NCBI RefSeq assembly: GCF_019237615.1
Contig: NZ_JAFAGT010000060.1
Location: forward strand, 1-64,000
DNA: 64,000 nt
Reading direction: 5' to 3'
Source: Roseateles sp.
GTDB taxonomy: Bacteria > Pseudomonadota > Gammaproteobacteria > Burkholderiales > Burkholderiaceae_C
The notes under the pieces are model-generated. The model had not been told where the DNA came from, did no database searches, and saw nothing but the letters and a program-made list of their open reading frames with translations. Positions 1 to 7,229 of the stretch are shown in pieces. How positions within the stretch are numbered: position 1 is the first letter of the stretch; each line of letters starts with the position of its first letter. Made by a program: the position numbers and the translations under genes.

Positions 1-154
1 ACCTTCAGCCGGCCCCATAGGCTCTCGGTCGGCGCGTTGTCCCAGCAATCGCCCTTGCGACTCATCGACGAACGCATGCCGTAGCCGCTCAGCTGAGCAC
101 GAAATTCTCGACTGCAGTATTGGCTGCCACGGTCGCTGTGAAGGATCTGACCTC
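1..154 (-). pseudogene. IS3-family transposase (OrfB) C-terminal fragment
   Basis: Read on the minus strand, this edge encodes the end of a DDE integrase core of the IS3 type: HSDRGSQY, which carries the second catalytic aspartate, then RKGDCWDNAPTES with the catalytic glutamate. Such proteins cut and join insertion-sequence ends. The frame stays open off the left edge, so the C-terminus lies outside the window. Upstream of about position 182 it no longer resembles a transposase and no N-terminal half or OrfA follows, so the copy looks truncated. It could be the intact tail of an element whose front was deleted. Confidence 0.75.
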
Positions 155-843
155 GCGTCAACACCCAGGAGTCGATGAACATTGGCTGGGCCTGGCCGTC
201 CTGGCTGTACCTGGATGTTCGCGCCTAGACCAAGCCAAGGGCGGCCCAGAGAGCGACTCTGGAGCCGCAACGTTTTGCCCCAGCGATCCTGGATGTTCGA
301 TCTACGGCCCGGTGCCGTTATCTGCCTTACAGCCAAGCACTTCGGCGTGGCAGGTGAACAGGTGGGTTCGGCGGGACGATCAATCGATGCCACCCACGCC
401 CTCATGATCGGCTCATTTCGGATGATCGTTGCCGGGCAGACCTAGGACGAGCGCGTCGAGCTGTGCGGCAATGAGCTGCAGCTAGGCCGGCACGCTCGAA
501 CTCATCACGATCCAGTCGAAACGGCAAACGATAAGCCGGCATCGCCCCGTTGTGTCGCTTCCGTCCAGCGTGCTCCCCCCTCCCTCGCACCCACGACTGC
601 ATTCTGGACGGCTCCACGCCATCCGAGCTCGTGCCGGAGCGGGAGGACCGCCTGATAGACTGATTCGGCAACAGGCAGCGACCGGACAGGTGCCCTCAGT
701 GCTTGGTGCTGAGACACATTTCAGGGTGGCTCTGGCAGAGCCACCCCAGTTCACCAAAGATGAGTGGCTAGACGGGTAGCCAGGAGAAGACCAGTGCAGA
801 TTGATGAGAAAATATCCTTAAAAATCAATAGCATAGGATTCTC
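155..843. other. Gene-free stretch between the transposase remnant and xthA
   Basis: About 690 bases without a convincing gene. Every open frame is short, overlaps others and matches no family I recognise. The stretch holds an 11-base direct repeat (ctggatgttcg, near 210 and 290), a perfect long hairpin near 724-746, and an AT-rich tract at about 800-840 just before xthA that stands out from the surrounding GC-rich DNA and probably holds the xthA promoter. I read it as decayed insertion-element DNA plus an intergenic region. Confidence 0.5.
724..746. repeat. Perfect 10-bp inverted repeat with 3-base loop
   Basis: GGGTGGCTCT, a GGC loop, then AGAGCCACCC form a perfect ten-pair stem. No T-run follows on either strand, so it is not a classical intrinsic terminator. 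It may be a bidirectional transcription barrier, a REP-like element or part of an insertion-sequence end. It lies between the transposase remnant and xthA. Confidence 0.6.
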
Positions 844-1626
844 ATGAAACTCGCCACCTGGAACGTCAACTCCCTGTCCGTACGCCTGCCGCAGGTGCTC
901 GACTGGCTGGCCGCCCACCCCGTCGACGCGCTGGTGCTGCAGGAGACCAAGCTCACCGACGACAAGTTTCCCACCATGGAGTTCGGCGAGGCCGGCTGGC
1001 AGGTGCAGTGGTTCGGCCAGAAGACCTACAACGGCGTCGCGCTGATCAGCCGTGAGCCGGCGACGGACGTCGTCAAGAACATCACCGGCTTTGCCGACGA
1101 GCAGGCCCGCGTCATCGCCGGCACGGTGGGCGGCGTGCGCGTCATCGGCGGCTACTTCCCCAACGGCCAGGCGCCAGACAGCGAGAAATTCGTCTACAAG
1201 ATGAACTGGCTGAACGGCCTGCGCGGCTGGCTCATCGAGGAGATGAAGCGGTACCCGGAGCTGGTGCTGATGGGTGACTTCAACATCGCCCCGGAGGATC
1301 GCGACGTCTACGACCCTGTCGCCTGGGCCGGCCAGATCCACTGCACGCCCGAGGAGCGCGAGCATTTCCAGAAGCTCATCCAGCTGGGCCTGAGCGATGC
1401 ATTCCGCCTCTTCGACCAGCCGCCCAAGAGCTGGAGCTGGTGGGACTACCGCAACTTGGCCTTCCGCAAGAACCAGGGCCTGCGCATCGACCACATCCTC
1501 GTCAGCGCGGCGCTGAAGAGCCGCGTGACAGCCTGCGAGATCGACAGGCTGCCGCGCAAGAACGAGCGGCCCAGCGACCACGCGCCCGTCATCGTGACGC
1601 TGGACGGTCAGGTGGCGGCGACCTGA
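844..1626 (+). CDS. xthA: Exodeoxyribonuclease III (AP endonuclease)
   Basis: A 260-residue enzyme of the endonuclease/exonuclease/phosphatase fold that cleaves DNA 5' of abasic sites and trims 3' ends during base excision repair. Visible motifs are WNVNSL at the N-terminus, the metal-binding glutamate in LQETKL (about E35), GDFNIAPED (about residue 143) and the catalytic DHAPV pair near the C-terminus (D245, H246). Length matches the family. The ATG follows an AT-rich leader. Its last bases overlap the converging DUF2235 gene by 19 nt. Confidence 0.95.
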   Translation: MKLATWNVNSLSVRLPQVLDWLAAHPVDALVLQETKLTDDKFPTMEFGEAGWQVQWFGQKTYNGVALISREPATDVVKNITGFADEQARVIAGTVGGVRVIGGYFPNGQAPDSEKFVYKMNWLNGLRGWLIEEMKRYPELVLMGDFNIAPEDRDVYDPVAWAGQIHCTPEEREHFQKLIQLGLSDAFRLFDQPPKSWSWWDYRNLAFRKNQGLRIDHILVSAALKSRVTACEIDRLPRKNERPSDHAPVIVTLDGQVAAT

Positions 1627-3311
1627 GGCGCGGGCACCGCCTGGCGGCGCTTGAACGACGTCAGGATCAGCGCCGCGACGCCCAGCAGTCCGACCCATTT
1701 GACGAGGCTGGCGGCGGCCAGCAGCAGCCCCAGCGGTGACGCGATCCAGGAATCGGCACGGACCGCCAGCAGCGCCAGCCAGGACAGCAGGTCCTCCAGC
1801 AGATCCGCACCCACCGCCATGGGCAGCGCCCAGCCGGCGCGGTTCAGCCATGCCGGCGGCCGCTCGCCGACGCGGATCAGGCCAGCATGGCGCGCAAAGG
1901 CCCGGCACACCCAGGGCGCCAGCAGCCATGTGTAGGCGGCGATCAGCATCAGGTCCAGCAGCAGCGCGGTGCCGGGCCGCTCGAAGCCCTTCGCCACAGC
2001 TGACCACTCGGCGAGGGGCAGGCCCAGCTGCCACTGCTGGAAGCGCAGGTTGGCGTCCCACGCGGCGTGCAGCAGCTCCTGTGGCGCGAGCGGGCCTTGC
2101 GGCGGGACGAGGGACCAGCCCATCAGCGCCAGCAGCGGCAGGACCAGCAGCCAGGCCAGCATCGTGACCCAGGACAGCGTGCCCGGTGCGCGCCAGACGG
2201 TGCCCGCCGGGAAGGCTTGCGTCCATTGCGAGACCGAGGGATGGGTGCTCATCTTCACGGGCAGGCTGGCCTGCTCGTCCATCGCCGCACGGGCCGTGTC
2301 GCGCACTTTCAGGCCGGTCAGCGCCCATAGCGGCATGGCGCGGGTCTCGCTGTTGATGCGCGCCGCGTCGCGGGTGGGTGGGACCGGATCGAGCGCGGGC
2401 ATCAGGCGGGTCACGTCCGCTTCGGTCGCGAGCGCTGGATGGCGGGCATTGGCGGGCAGGTTCAGCCCGCAGGCGAGCGCCTCGGCCACCAGCCACGCGA
2501 ACGGCGCCCGCGAGAGCTCGCTGTACCGGTAGGGGTTGCCGCCGCCGACGTCGCAGTGAGAACCACGGAACCAGCATTGCCTGATGTCACCCGGCTGCTG
2601 CCCGACCATGGTGTAGGCGCCGTCGTTCTCCGCATAGGCGCGAGGCAGGAACTGGGCCCGCTGCTCGTCCAGCGCCAGTGCCTGGCGCACATGCCGGAAA
2701 TGCTTGCCGGCCAGGTCGGGCTTGGCGGTGATCTTGAGGCCGAAGGGAGGCAGGCCCACGCTGGCCACGGTGTCCCAGACGCCGACGAAATGGATCTCGG
2801 GCCATTGCGCGGGCGTGCTGCCCTGGCCGAACAGCCGCGCGGCCTGGTCGGCAATGGCCTTGCGCTCCGGCGACTGGCGCGAGAAATAGGTGGCGACCAG
2901 GCTGGAGACCAGCGTGTCCTGGTGGCCGTCGATGATGCCGAAGGCGTTCACGAGCCCAGCGATGGAGCGCGCCGTGAAGGCGCCGCGTGAGAAGCCAAAC
3001 ACGAAGATCTGGTCGCCGGGCCGCCAGTTGGCCATCAGGAAGCGGTAGCCCTCGGCGACGTTGTCGAACAGGCCGCGGCCGAAGGCCAGGCCATCGATGC
3101 GCTCACGAGCGCGGCGGAACTTGTCCGCCACCGTCGTGCCGGGCAACTGGCCGGGGTTGCCGACGCCGGGGTCGCAATAGACCAGCCGGTCGGGGTCCGG
3201 GTAGAGCCCCAGCAGTTCCGCCAGCAGCACCACGTGGGTGTCCGAATGGCGGCCGCTGAGGTTGTTGTTGGTGCCGTCGCACAGCAGCACCAGTTGACGC
3301 GGCGGGTTCAT
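1608..3311 (-). CDS. DUF2235 alpha/beta-hydrolase with C-terminal membrane segments
   Basis: About 567 residues. The N-terminal two-thirds has the DUF2235 hallmarks: LCDGTNNN near the start, and a GFSRGAF nucleophile elbow holding the catalytic serine. This family includes T6SS phospholipase effectors of the Tle1 type and uncharacterised hydrolases. The C-terminal third has three hydrophobic stretches that look like membrane helices, so the protein is probably inner-membrane anchored. No VgrG, PAAR or immunity gene is adjacent, so an effector role is not supported here. I chose the ATG reading MNPPRQLVLL; the frame stays open for 23 more codons upstream without family similarity. Confidence 0.75.
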   Translation of the reverse strand: MNPPRQLVLLCDGTNNNLSGRHSDTHVVLLAELLGLYPDPDRLVYCDPGVGNPGQLPGTTVADKFRRARERIDGLAFGRGLFDNVAEGYRFLMANWRPGDQIFVFGFSRGAFTARSIAGLVNAFGIIDGHQDTLVSSLVATYFSRQSPERKAIADQAARLFGQGSTPAQWPEIHFVGVWDTVASVGLPPFGLKITAKPDLAGKHFRHVRQALALDEQRAQFLPRAYAENDGAYTMVGQQPGDIRQCWFRGSHCDVGGGNPYRYSELSRAPFAWLVAEALACGLNLPANARHPALATEADVTRLMPALDPVPPTRDAARINSETRAMPLWALTGLKVRDTARAAMDEQASLPVKMSTHPSVSQWTQAFPAGTVWRAPGTLSWVTMLAWLLVLPLLALMGWSLVPPQGPLAPQELLHAAWDANLRFQQWQLGLPLAEWSAVAKGFERPGTALLLDLMLIAAYTWLLAPWVCRAFARHAGLIRVGERPPAWLNRAGWALPMAVGADLLEDLLSWLALLAVRADSWIASPLGLLLAAASLVKWVGLLGVAALILTSFKRRQAVPAPQVAAT

Positions 3312-3406
3312 GCGGAGAGCCTCACGAGCGAAGGGGGGGAGGAATGCAGGCAGTTTTGCATCCGCACTCGTCCCCATCATCCCCAGAAGAGCGGAGGCTG
3401 GTGTCC

Positions 3407-4063
3407 CTAGACGGCGTCCAGCCGCGCCTGCAGCCGTTCAAAGAAACGGCCCACATGGATTCCATCGCAGAGTGCATGGTGCACGTCGACGGCCACCGGC
3501 ATCAGCAGCCGGCCCGCCTGCTCTGTGAAGCGGCCGAACGCCACCTTGGGCCGGTCATCGCCCTGGCCGCGGGCATGCGTGAAAGCCGTGAAGGCCAGCC
3601 AGGGCAAGGCTGTCATGTGGACCAGCGTCTCCTCGCGCACGTCGCCGGGCTCGTCGGCCGCGAACAGGTCGCCGCTGGCGCGGCGCACGCGCTCGACCTT
3701 GGGCTTGGCGCACGCCGCGAATGCGGCCAGCGAAGGTTCGCGCGGCAGCGTGACGAAGCCGAAGCTGCCGTCATCGCGCAGTACCGTCGTGCTGGCGTGG
3801 ATGACGGCGAACTCGCGCACGCCGCCGCCATCGGCCGTCAGCGTCTGGTGCATGGCCTCGATGCCGTTTGCCGCCTCCAGCGCTGCATGGTGGTAGGCCA
3901 GCCAGGGCGTCGCTCCATGTCGGGCAGCGCGCTCGCGCAGGCCGGTCACGTCCACCGGGACGGTGACGCTGAAGGCCGGCTGGGCCATGCGGCGGAAGTG
4001 CTCCAGGGCCGCGCGGCGCGGCCAGGCGTCCAGGGGAATGTCGCGATCTTGCATGGGCTGCAT
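3407..4063 (-). CDS. Chloramphenicol acetyltransferase-like O-acetyltransferase (CatA family)
   Basis: A protein of about 218 residues, the usual length for trimeric CAT enzymes that move acetyl from acetyl-CoA to a hydroxyl. The catalytic motif HHALCDG is present (second His about 196, Asp about 200), close to the classical HHAVCDG at 195/199, and the preceding VAVDVHHA strand fits. A chromosomal single copy among housekeeping genes suggests an intrinsic homologue rather than a mobile resistance gene; whether it acetylates chloramphenicol cannot be read from sequence. Start chosen at MQPMQDRD; MQDRD three codons later and a TTG upstream are alternatives. Confidence 0.8.
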   Translation of the reverse strand: MQPMQDRDIPLDAWPRRAALEHFRRMAQPAFSVTVPVDVTGLRERAARHGATPWLAYHHAALEAANGIEAMHQTLTADGGGVREFAVIHASTTVLRDDGSFGFVTLPREPSLAAFAACAKPKVERVRRASGDLFAADEPGDVREETLVHMTALPWLAFTAFTHARGQGDDRPKVAFGRFTEQAGRLLMPVAVDVHHALCDGIHVGRFFERLQARLDAV

Positions 4064-4090
4064 GCTCGCATGCCGGTCGCCCAAACAAGA

Positions 4091-4110
4091 CAGGCCGCTG
4101 GTGCGGCCTG
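4091..4110 (-). terminator. Intrinsic terminator-like hairpin after the alpha-CTD-like gene
   Basis: CAGGCCGC, TGGT loop, GCGGCCTG: an eight-pair perfect stem. Read on the minus strand it is followed by TCTTGTTT. It sits downstream of the stop of the alpha-CTD-like gene and before the acetyltransferase gene, where it would end the micro-ORF/alpha-CTD transcript. Confidence 0.6.
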
Positions 4111-4141
4111 GTCTCTGGAGGTGCGGGATTGGTTCGGGCCG

Positions 4142-4510
4142 TCAGTCGCCGCTGGGCTGGCGCATGCCGAAGTCGTAGAGGGCGCGCTTGAGTTCGTCGG
4201 CGCGCTCTTCGCCCAGATCAGCCAGCAGGCGGTTCGCCGGCGTGCCGCGGATCTGGCCGATCCGGTTGTAGCCCAGTGTCTTGGCGCGCGCCAAGGTACG
4301 GGGCGTCAGCGTCAGGCATTCGAGCGGTGCCTGGTCGGCGAGGCTCAGCAGCCGGGCATAGGTTTCCGAGGAGATGGCCACGATGCTTGCGCTGGCGGGC
4401 AATGCGGTCGGGGTCGAGGCCGGACGCAGGGGCTTTGATGGAAGGTGCGGAGGTGCGGAGCTCGTGGTCTGGAGCTGGTCACCTTCGCAATCCATCATCG
4501 CCGCGTACAT
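4142..4510 (-). CDS. Small protein with a stand-alone RNA polymerase alpha-CTD-like domain
   Basis: A 122-residue protein. Residues 1-60 are low-complexity and Pro/Ser/Thr-rich. Residues about 61-118 line up by eye with the alpha-subunit C-terminal domain: LTLTPR (Arg71 at the place of E. coli alpha R265), K77, IG at 84-85, DLG at 98-100 and ELKRAL. The positions matching alpha K298 and S299 are Glu and Arg, so UP-element binding may differ. LuxR-type activators commonly touch alpha-CTD, and this gene lies downstream of a lux-box-like site, so a decoy or co-regulator role is conceivable; that is inference. It follows the micro-ORF by 26 nt. Confidence 0.6.
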   Translation of the reverse strand: MYAAMMDCEGDQLQTTSSAPPHLPSKPLRPASTPTALPASASIVAISSETYARLLSLADQAPLECLTLTPRTLARAKTLGYNRIGQIRGTPANRLLADLGEERADELKRALYDFGMRQPSGD

Positions 4511-4536
4511 CTCGGTCGAGGCGTCTGCCTTGCTGG

Positions 4537-4593
4537 TCAGCCGCCGAAGCGGGGGACGCCGAGGATTTCGCAGATCAAGTCGATGAGTTGCAT
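4537..4593 (-). CDS. 18-residue micro-ORF with strong ribosome binding site
   Basis: ATG to TGA encodes MQLIDLICEILGVPRFGG. An AGGAG Shine-Dalgarno lies six bases before the ATG, better than that of most genes here. The peptide has a hydrophobic, Ile/Leu-rich first half with one Cys and ends in a Gly-Gly. It is preceded, 68 bases upstream, by a lux-box-like palindrome and followed by the alpha-CTD-like gene, so it may be a leader peptide, a signal peptide precursor or a small regulator. No family is recognised. The case for translation rests on the SD and position only. Confidence 0.45.
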   Translation of the reverse strand: MQLIDLICEILGVPRFGG

Positions 4594-4660
4594 GGGAGGC
4601 TCCTGTGGGATGGGAAAGAAATCGCTGACCCGGACTGTCCCTGTTTTTACCCCCCTAGAA

Positions 4661-4680
4661 ACCTAGCAAGTCTGCCAGCT
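4661..4680 (-). promoter_or_regulatory. lux-box-like operator upstream of the micro-ORF
   Basis: ACCTAGCAAGTCTGCCAGCT matches the layout of LuxR-family boxes (CT-N-rich centre-CAG with dyad symmetry) and differs at only two bases from the copy at the other end of the luxR gene. On the minus strand it is followed by a TAAAAA stretch about 24 bases from its centre, a possible -10, and then by the micro-ORF. Confidence 0.5.
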
Positions 4681-4688
4681 TGCGGTGC

Positions 4689-5417
4689 CTACAGAACGCC
4701 TGCCGCCACGCACTTGAGCACCGCCTGGTGCTTGGAGGTCACCTCCAGCTTGCGCATTGCATTGCCGAGGTGGAAGTTCACGGTCTTCTCGCTCATGCCC
4801 AGGATGACGCTGACCTCCCAGGCCGTCTTGCCCTGGGCCGTCCAGCTCAGCACGTCCAGTTCGCGTCGGGTCAGCTTGGGCAGCTCGCCCTTGTTGAGCT
4901 TGGGGCTCAGCAACCGGTCCGCGGCGGTCAGAGCATGGGCGGCAAGAAGCTGCAGGCCAGCCACCATGTGCATCAGCTGCCCCCCCGCCTTGGGCAGCGA
5001 CTCGTCGCGATCCACGCCAAGCACGAAATGCTTGTCACCCGGCAGATGCAGCTTGACCGCGATGCCGGTCTTGTAGCCGTAGGGGGCCTGCATCTCCCAC
5101 AGCTCACCCACGCCCGCCGAGACATAAGTGGCCTGGTCGTAGACCACGGGTACGGTCTGGGTCATGAGATGACCCACCACTGGATCCCGCAGTGCGTCGC
5201 CCCGATCCCGGGCGGCCTCGAGGTAGCCCACGGGCGTATTGCCATACGTGGTGATCTGCATGCCACTGTCCTGCAGCACTCCGCGCATCAACATGCCCGA
5301 AATGATGGGGAACCCCATGGCATCCGCCGTCGCGACGAGGCGGCGCTCGAAGCTCTCGAAGTCTTCGCTCAGCCCGACATCGATCAGCTGCTGGTAGTTC
5401 ATTTCGGGCTTGGCCAT
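4689..5417 (-). CDS. LuxR-type regulator with autoinducer-binding domain (orphan/solo)
   Basis: About 242 residues: an N-terminal autoinducer-binding domain and a C-terminal LuxR helix-turn-helix (LTRRELDVLSWTAQGKTAWE to MSEKTVNFHLGNAMRKL). In the ligand pocket the DPVV aspartate-proline pair is kept, but by eye the positions of TraR W57 and Y61 read Tyr and Ala, so the ligand may not be a standard acyl-homoserine lactone. No luxI is nearby. I chose the ATG of MAKPEMNYQQ; a TTG three codons earlier lies inside the operator, and MNYQQL is a later alternative. The operator abuts this ATG, which suggests autoregulation. Confidence 0.85.
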   Translation of the reverse strand: MAKPEMNYQQLIDVGLSEDFESFERRLVATADAMGFPIISGMLMRGVLQDSGMQITTYGNTPVGYLEAARDRGDALRDPVVGHLMTQTVPVVYDQATYVSAGVGELWEMQAPYGYKTGIAVKLHLPGDKHFVLGVDRDESLPKAGGQLMHMVAGLQLLAAHALTAADRLLSPKLNKGELPKLTRRELDVLSWTAQGKTAWEVSVILGMSEKTVNFHLGNAMRKLEVTSKHQAVLKCVAAGVL

Positions 5418-5437
5418 ACCTGCCAAGTCTGCCAGCT
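5418..5437 (+). promoter_or_regulatory. lux-box-like operator between luxR and the divergent orphan gene
   Basis: ACCTGCCAAGTCTGCCAGCT has the CTG-N10-CAG arrangement and inner CA-N4-TG dyad of Las/Rhl-type boxes; from memory it resembles the P. aeruginosa lasB box at most positions. It ends one base before the luxR ATG and lies 69 bases from the divergent gene's ATG, almost the same distance as the second copy to the micro-ORF (68). A TACTAA at 5476-5481 is a candidate -10 for the divergent gene. Confidence 0.6.
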
Positions 5438-5505
5438 TGTTCGCCCCCCCGAGCCGACCAGAGACTGCGCTCCCGTACTAAACACACGCCAGAGAGGAGG
5501 CGTCC

Positions 5506-5922
5506 ATGTCAGCCCTGATCCAGTTGCCCGAAGGCAGCGTCTGCTGGCCCGCGGCCGCCCTGCCCGGCGCCGCCCGCGACGCGAGGCATGCCCGGACCCA
5601 AATGCATTGCTCGCGCGGCGACGAGCGCCGGGCGAGCGGCTCCACGCGCTGGGACCGTTGCTATGCCGATGCCTGCGCCTGGGTGGAGTGGGACTGGGTC
5701 GAGATGATCGAAGGCACCATCGTGCAGGCCGATCCCCTCAATGTGCGCTCCAACGTGCTGCTGCTGGACGAGCGTGGCCGGCCGCTGCTGTCGTCGCGGC
5801 GGCGCGCGATGCTGGCGACGCTGGTGTACCTGCTGCCCTGGCAGGGACCGGTGCTGGATGCGCTCAGGAACACCTTGCACGGCCGCCGCGCCGGCTCCGT
5901 GGAGCAGCGCTTGGCCGCCTGA
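5506..5922 (+). CDS. Hypothetical protein divergent from luxR, behind a lux-box-like site
   Basis: A 138-residue protein I do not recognise. The ATG has an excellent GAGAGGAGG ribosome binding site. The first 45 residues are Ala/Arg-rich; the middle holds a Trp/acidic stretch (CAWVEWDWVEMIEG) followed by a beta-rich segment (NVLLLDERGRPLLSS) and a hydrophobic helix (MLATLVYLLPW). There is no signal peptide. Its promoter region carries the lux-box-like operator, so it is a likely target of the neighbouring regulator. Confidence 0.6.
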   Translation: MSALIQLPEGSVCWPAAALPGAARDARHARTQMHCSRGDERRASGSTRWDRCYADACAWVEWDWVEMIEGTIVQADPLNVRSNVLLLDERGRPLLSSRRRAMLATLVYLLPWQGPVLDALRNTLHGRRAGSVEQRLAA

Positions 5923-5989
5923 ACATGGGCGACAGCGCGGGGCGCCGGCTTTGCGCAGAATCGGTGGCTTCCCCGCTTGAAGCCGCACC

Positions 5990-6535
5990 ATGAGTTCATC
6001 TTCTCCCGACGACATCCTTGCGCAATGGCAGGCCGAGGAGGCCGCAGTTCGCGCGCGCCAGCAGCGCGACACCGGGCTGGCTTCGCGAGCGATGCTGGCC
6101 GGCAAGACCGGCCTGCAGCAGATGCAGGCCATGCTGGACGGCCTCGCGCCGCCGCCGCCGATCAGCCAGACGCTGGACTTCGCATTGATCTCGGTCGAGG
6201 ACGGCCAGGCCACCTTCCAGGGCCGGCCGCTGTTCAAGCACTACAACCCGCTGGGCAGCGTGCATGGCGGCTGGTTCGCGACGCTGCTGGACTCCGCCCT
6301 GGGCTGTTCTGTGCACACGACGCTGCCCGTGGGCCGCGGCTACACGACGCTGGAGTTCAAGGTCAACCTGGTGCGCAGCCTGAACGACAAGGTGCCGCTG
6401 GTGCGTGCGATCGGCCGCGTGGTGCATCGTGGCAGGCAGGTGACGACATCGGAAGCCACCCTCGTCGGCCACGACGGCAAGCTCTATGCCCACGCGTCGA
6501 CGACCTGCCTGCTGTTCGACCTGCCGCCGGCCTAG
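5990..6535 (+). CDS. PaaI-family hotdog-fold thioesterase
   Basis: A 181-residue protein with the PaaI/YdiI-type hotdog signature NPLGSVHGGWFATLLDSALG (about residues 84-103), including the HGG turn and the acidic residue on the central helix. The family hydrolyses aryl- or acyl-CoA thioesters in the cytoplasm. The N-terminal 50 residues are a charged helical extension. Substrate cannot be assigned: no phenylacetate genes are adjacent. It converges on eda, with two bases between the stops. Confidence 0.8.
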   Translation: MSSSSPDDILAQWQAEEAAVRARQQRDTGLASRAMLAGKTGLQQMQAMLDGLAPPPPISQTLDFALISVEDGQATFQGRPLFKHYNPLGSVHGGWFATLLDSALGCSVHTTLPVGRGYTTLEFKVNLVRSLNDKVPLVRAIGRVVHRGRQVTTSEATLVGHDGKLYAHASTTCLLFDLPPA

Positions 6536-6537
6536 CG

Positions 6538-7167
6538 TCAGGCGCGCAGCGCCGCGGCCTCGGCGGCCAGCTTGGTGATGCGCGTCCAGTCCTTGGCGTC
6601 GATGGCGTCCTGCGGCGTCAGCCAGGAGCCGCCGCAGACCTTGACGTTTGGCAGCTTCAGGAACTGCGGCGCGGTCTCCAGCGAGATGCCGCCGGTCGGG
6701 CAGAAGGCCACATCCGGGAACGGGCCGGCCAGCGACTTCAGCAGGTTCACGCCACCCACGGCGACGGCCGGGAACAGCTTCAGGAAGCCGAAGCCCGCCG
6801 CGTTGGCCTGCATGACTTCGGAGGCCGTCGACACGCCGGGCAGCAGCGGCAGGCCTTCGGCCTTGCAGGCCGCGGCCAGCGCGTCGGTGTAGCCGGGGCT
6901 CACGCCGAACTGGCAGCCGGCGTTCTTGGCGTGGGTGACGTCCTGCGGACTGCGCAGCGTGCCGGCGCCGACGATGGCGCCCGGCACCTTGGCCATGGCT
7001 TCCATGGCCTGCAGCGCGACGGGGGTGCGCAGCGTCACCTCAAGCACCTTGACGCCACCGGCGACCAGCGCTTCGGCCAGCGGCACGGCGTCTTCCAGGC
7101 GCTGGATGACGATGACGGGAATGACGGGGCCGTGGCTGGCCAGGCTGAGGGTATCGATCATCTTCAT
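6538..7167 (-). CDS. eda: KDPG/KHG aldolase (Entner-Doudoroff)
   Basis: About 209 residues (E. coli Eda has 213). It splits 2-keto-3-deoxy-6-phosphogluconate into pyruvate and glyceraldehyde-3-phosphate. Motifs: EVTLRTP with the catalytic Glu, [16 protein letters not shown], and LKLFPA with the Schiff-base lysine, then PTGGIS. I took the ATG of MKMIDTL, preceded by AAGGA; the longer frame to 7230 begins immediately next to the edd stop and its extra 21 residues are not family-like. It lies 62 bases after edd on the same strand and is surely co-transcribed. Confidence 0.93.
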   Translation of the reverse strand: MKMIDTLSLASHGPVIPVIVIQRLEDAVPLAEALVAGGVKVLEVTLRTPVALQAMEAMAKVPGAIVGAGTLRSPQDVTHAKNAGCQFGVSPGYTDALAAACKAEGLPLLPGVSTASEVMQANAAGFGFLKLFPAVAVGGVNLLKSLAGPFPDVAFCPTGGISLETAPQFLKLPNVKVCGGSWLTPQDAIDAKDWTRITKLAAEAAALRA

Positions 7168-7229
7168 GTTCCTTGATCCGTGAATGCCAGTGCTACCCGC
7201 TTCGCGCGTGCGGTCTGGCACCGAGTTCA

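Noticed and set aside
751-2577. Long minus-strand open frame across xthA and DUF2235
   Set aside because: Low-complexity Ala/Arg/Gly translation, antisense to xthA and out of frame with the DUF2235 gene; typical of GC-rich shadow frames.
5426-5426. TTG start for the LuxR gene
   Set aside because: It lies within the operator and has no ribosome binding site; ATG at 5417 or 5402 fits family length as well.
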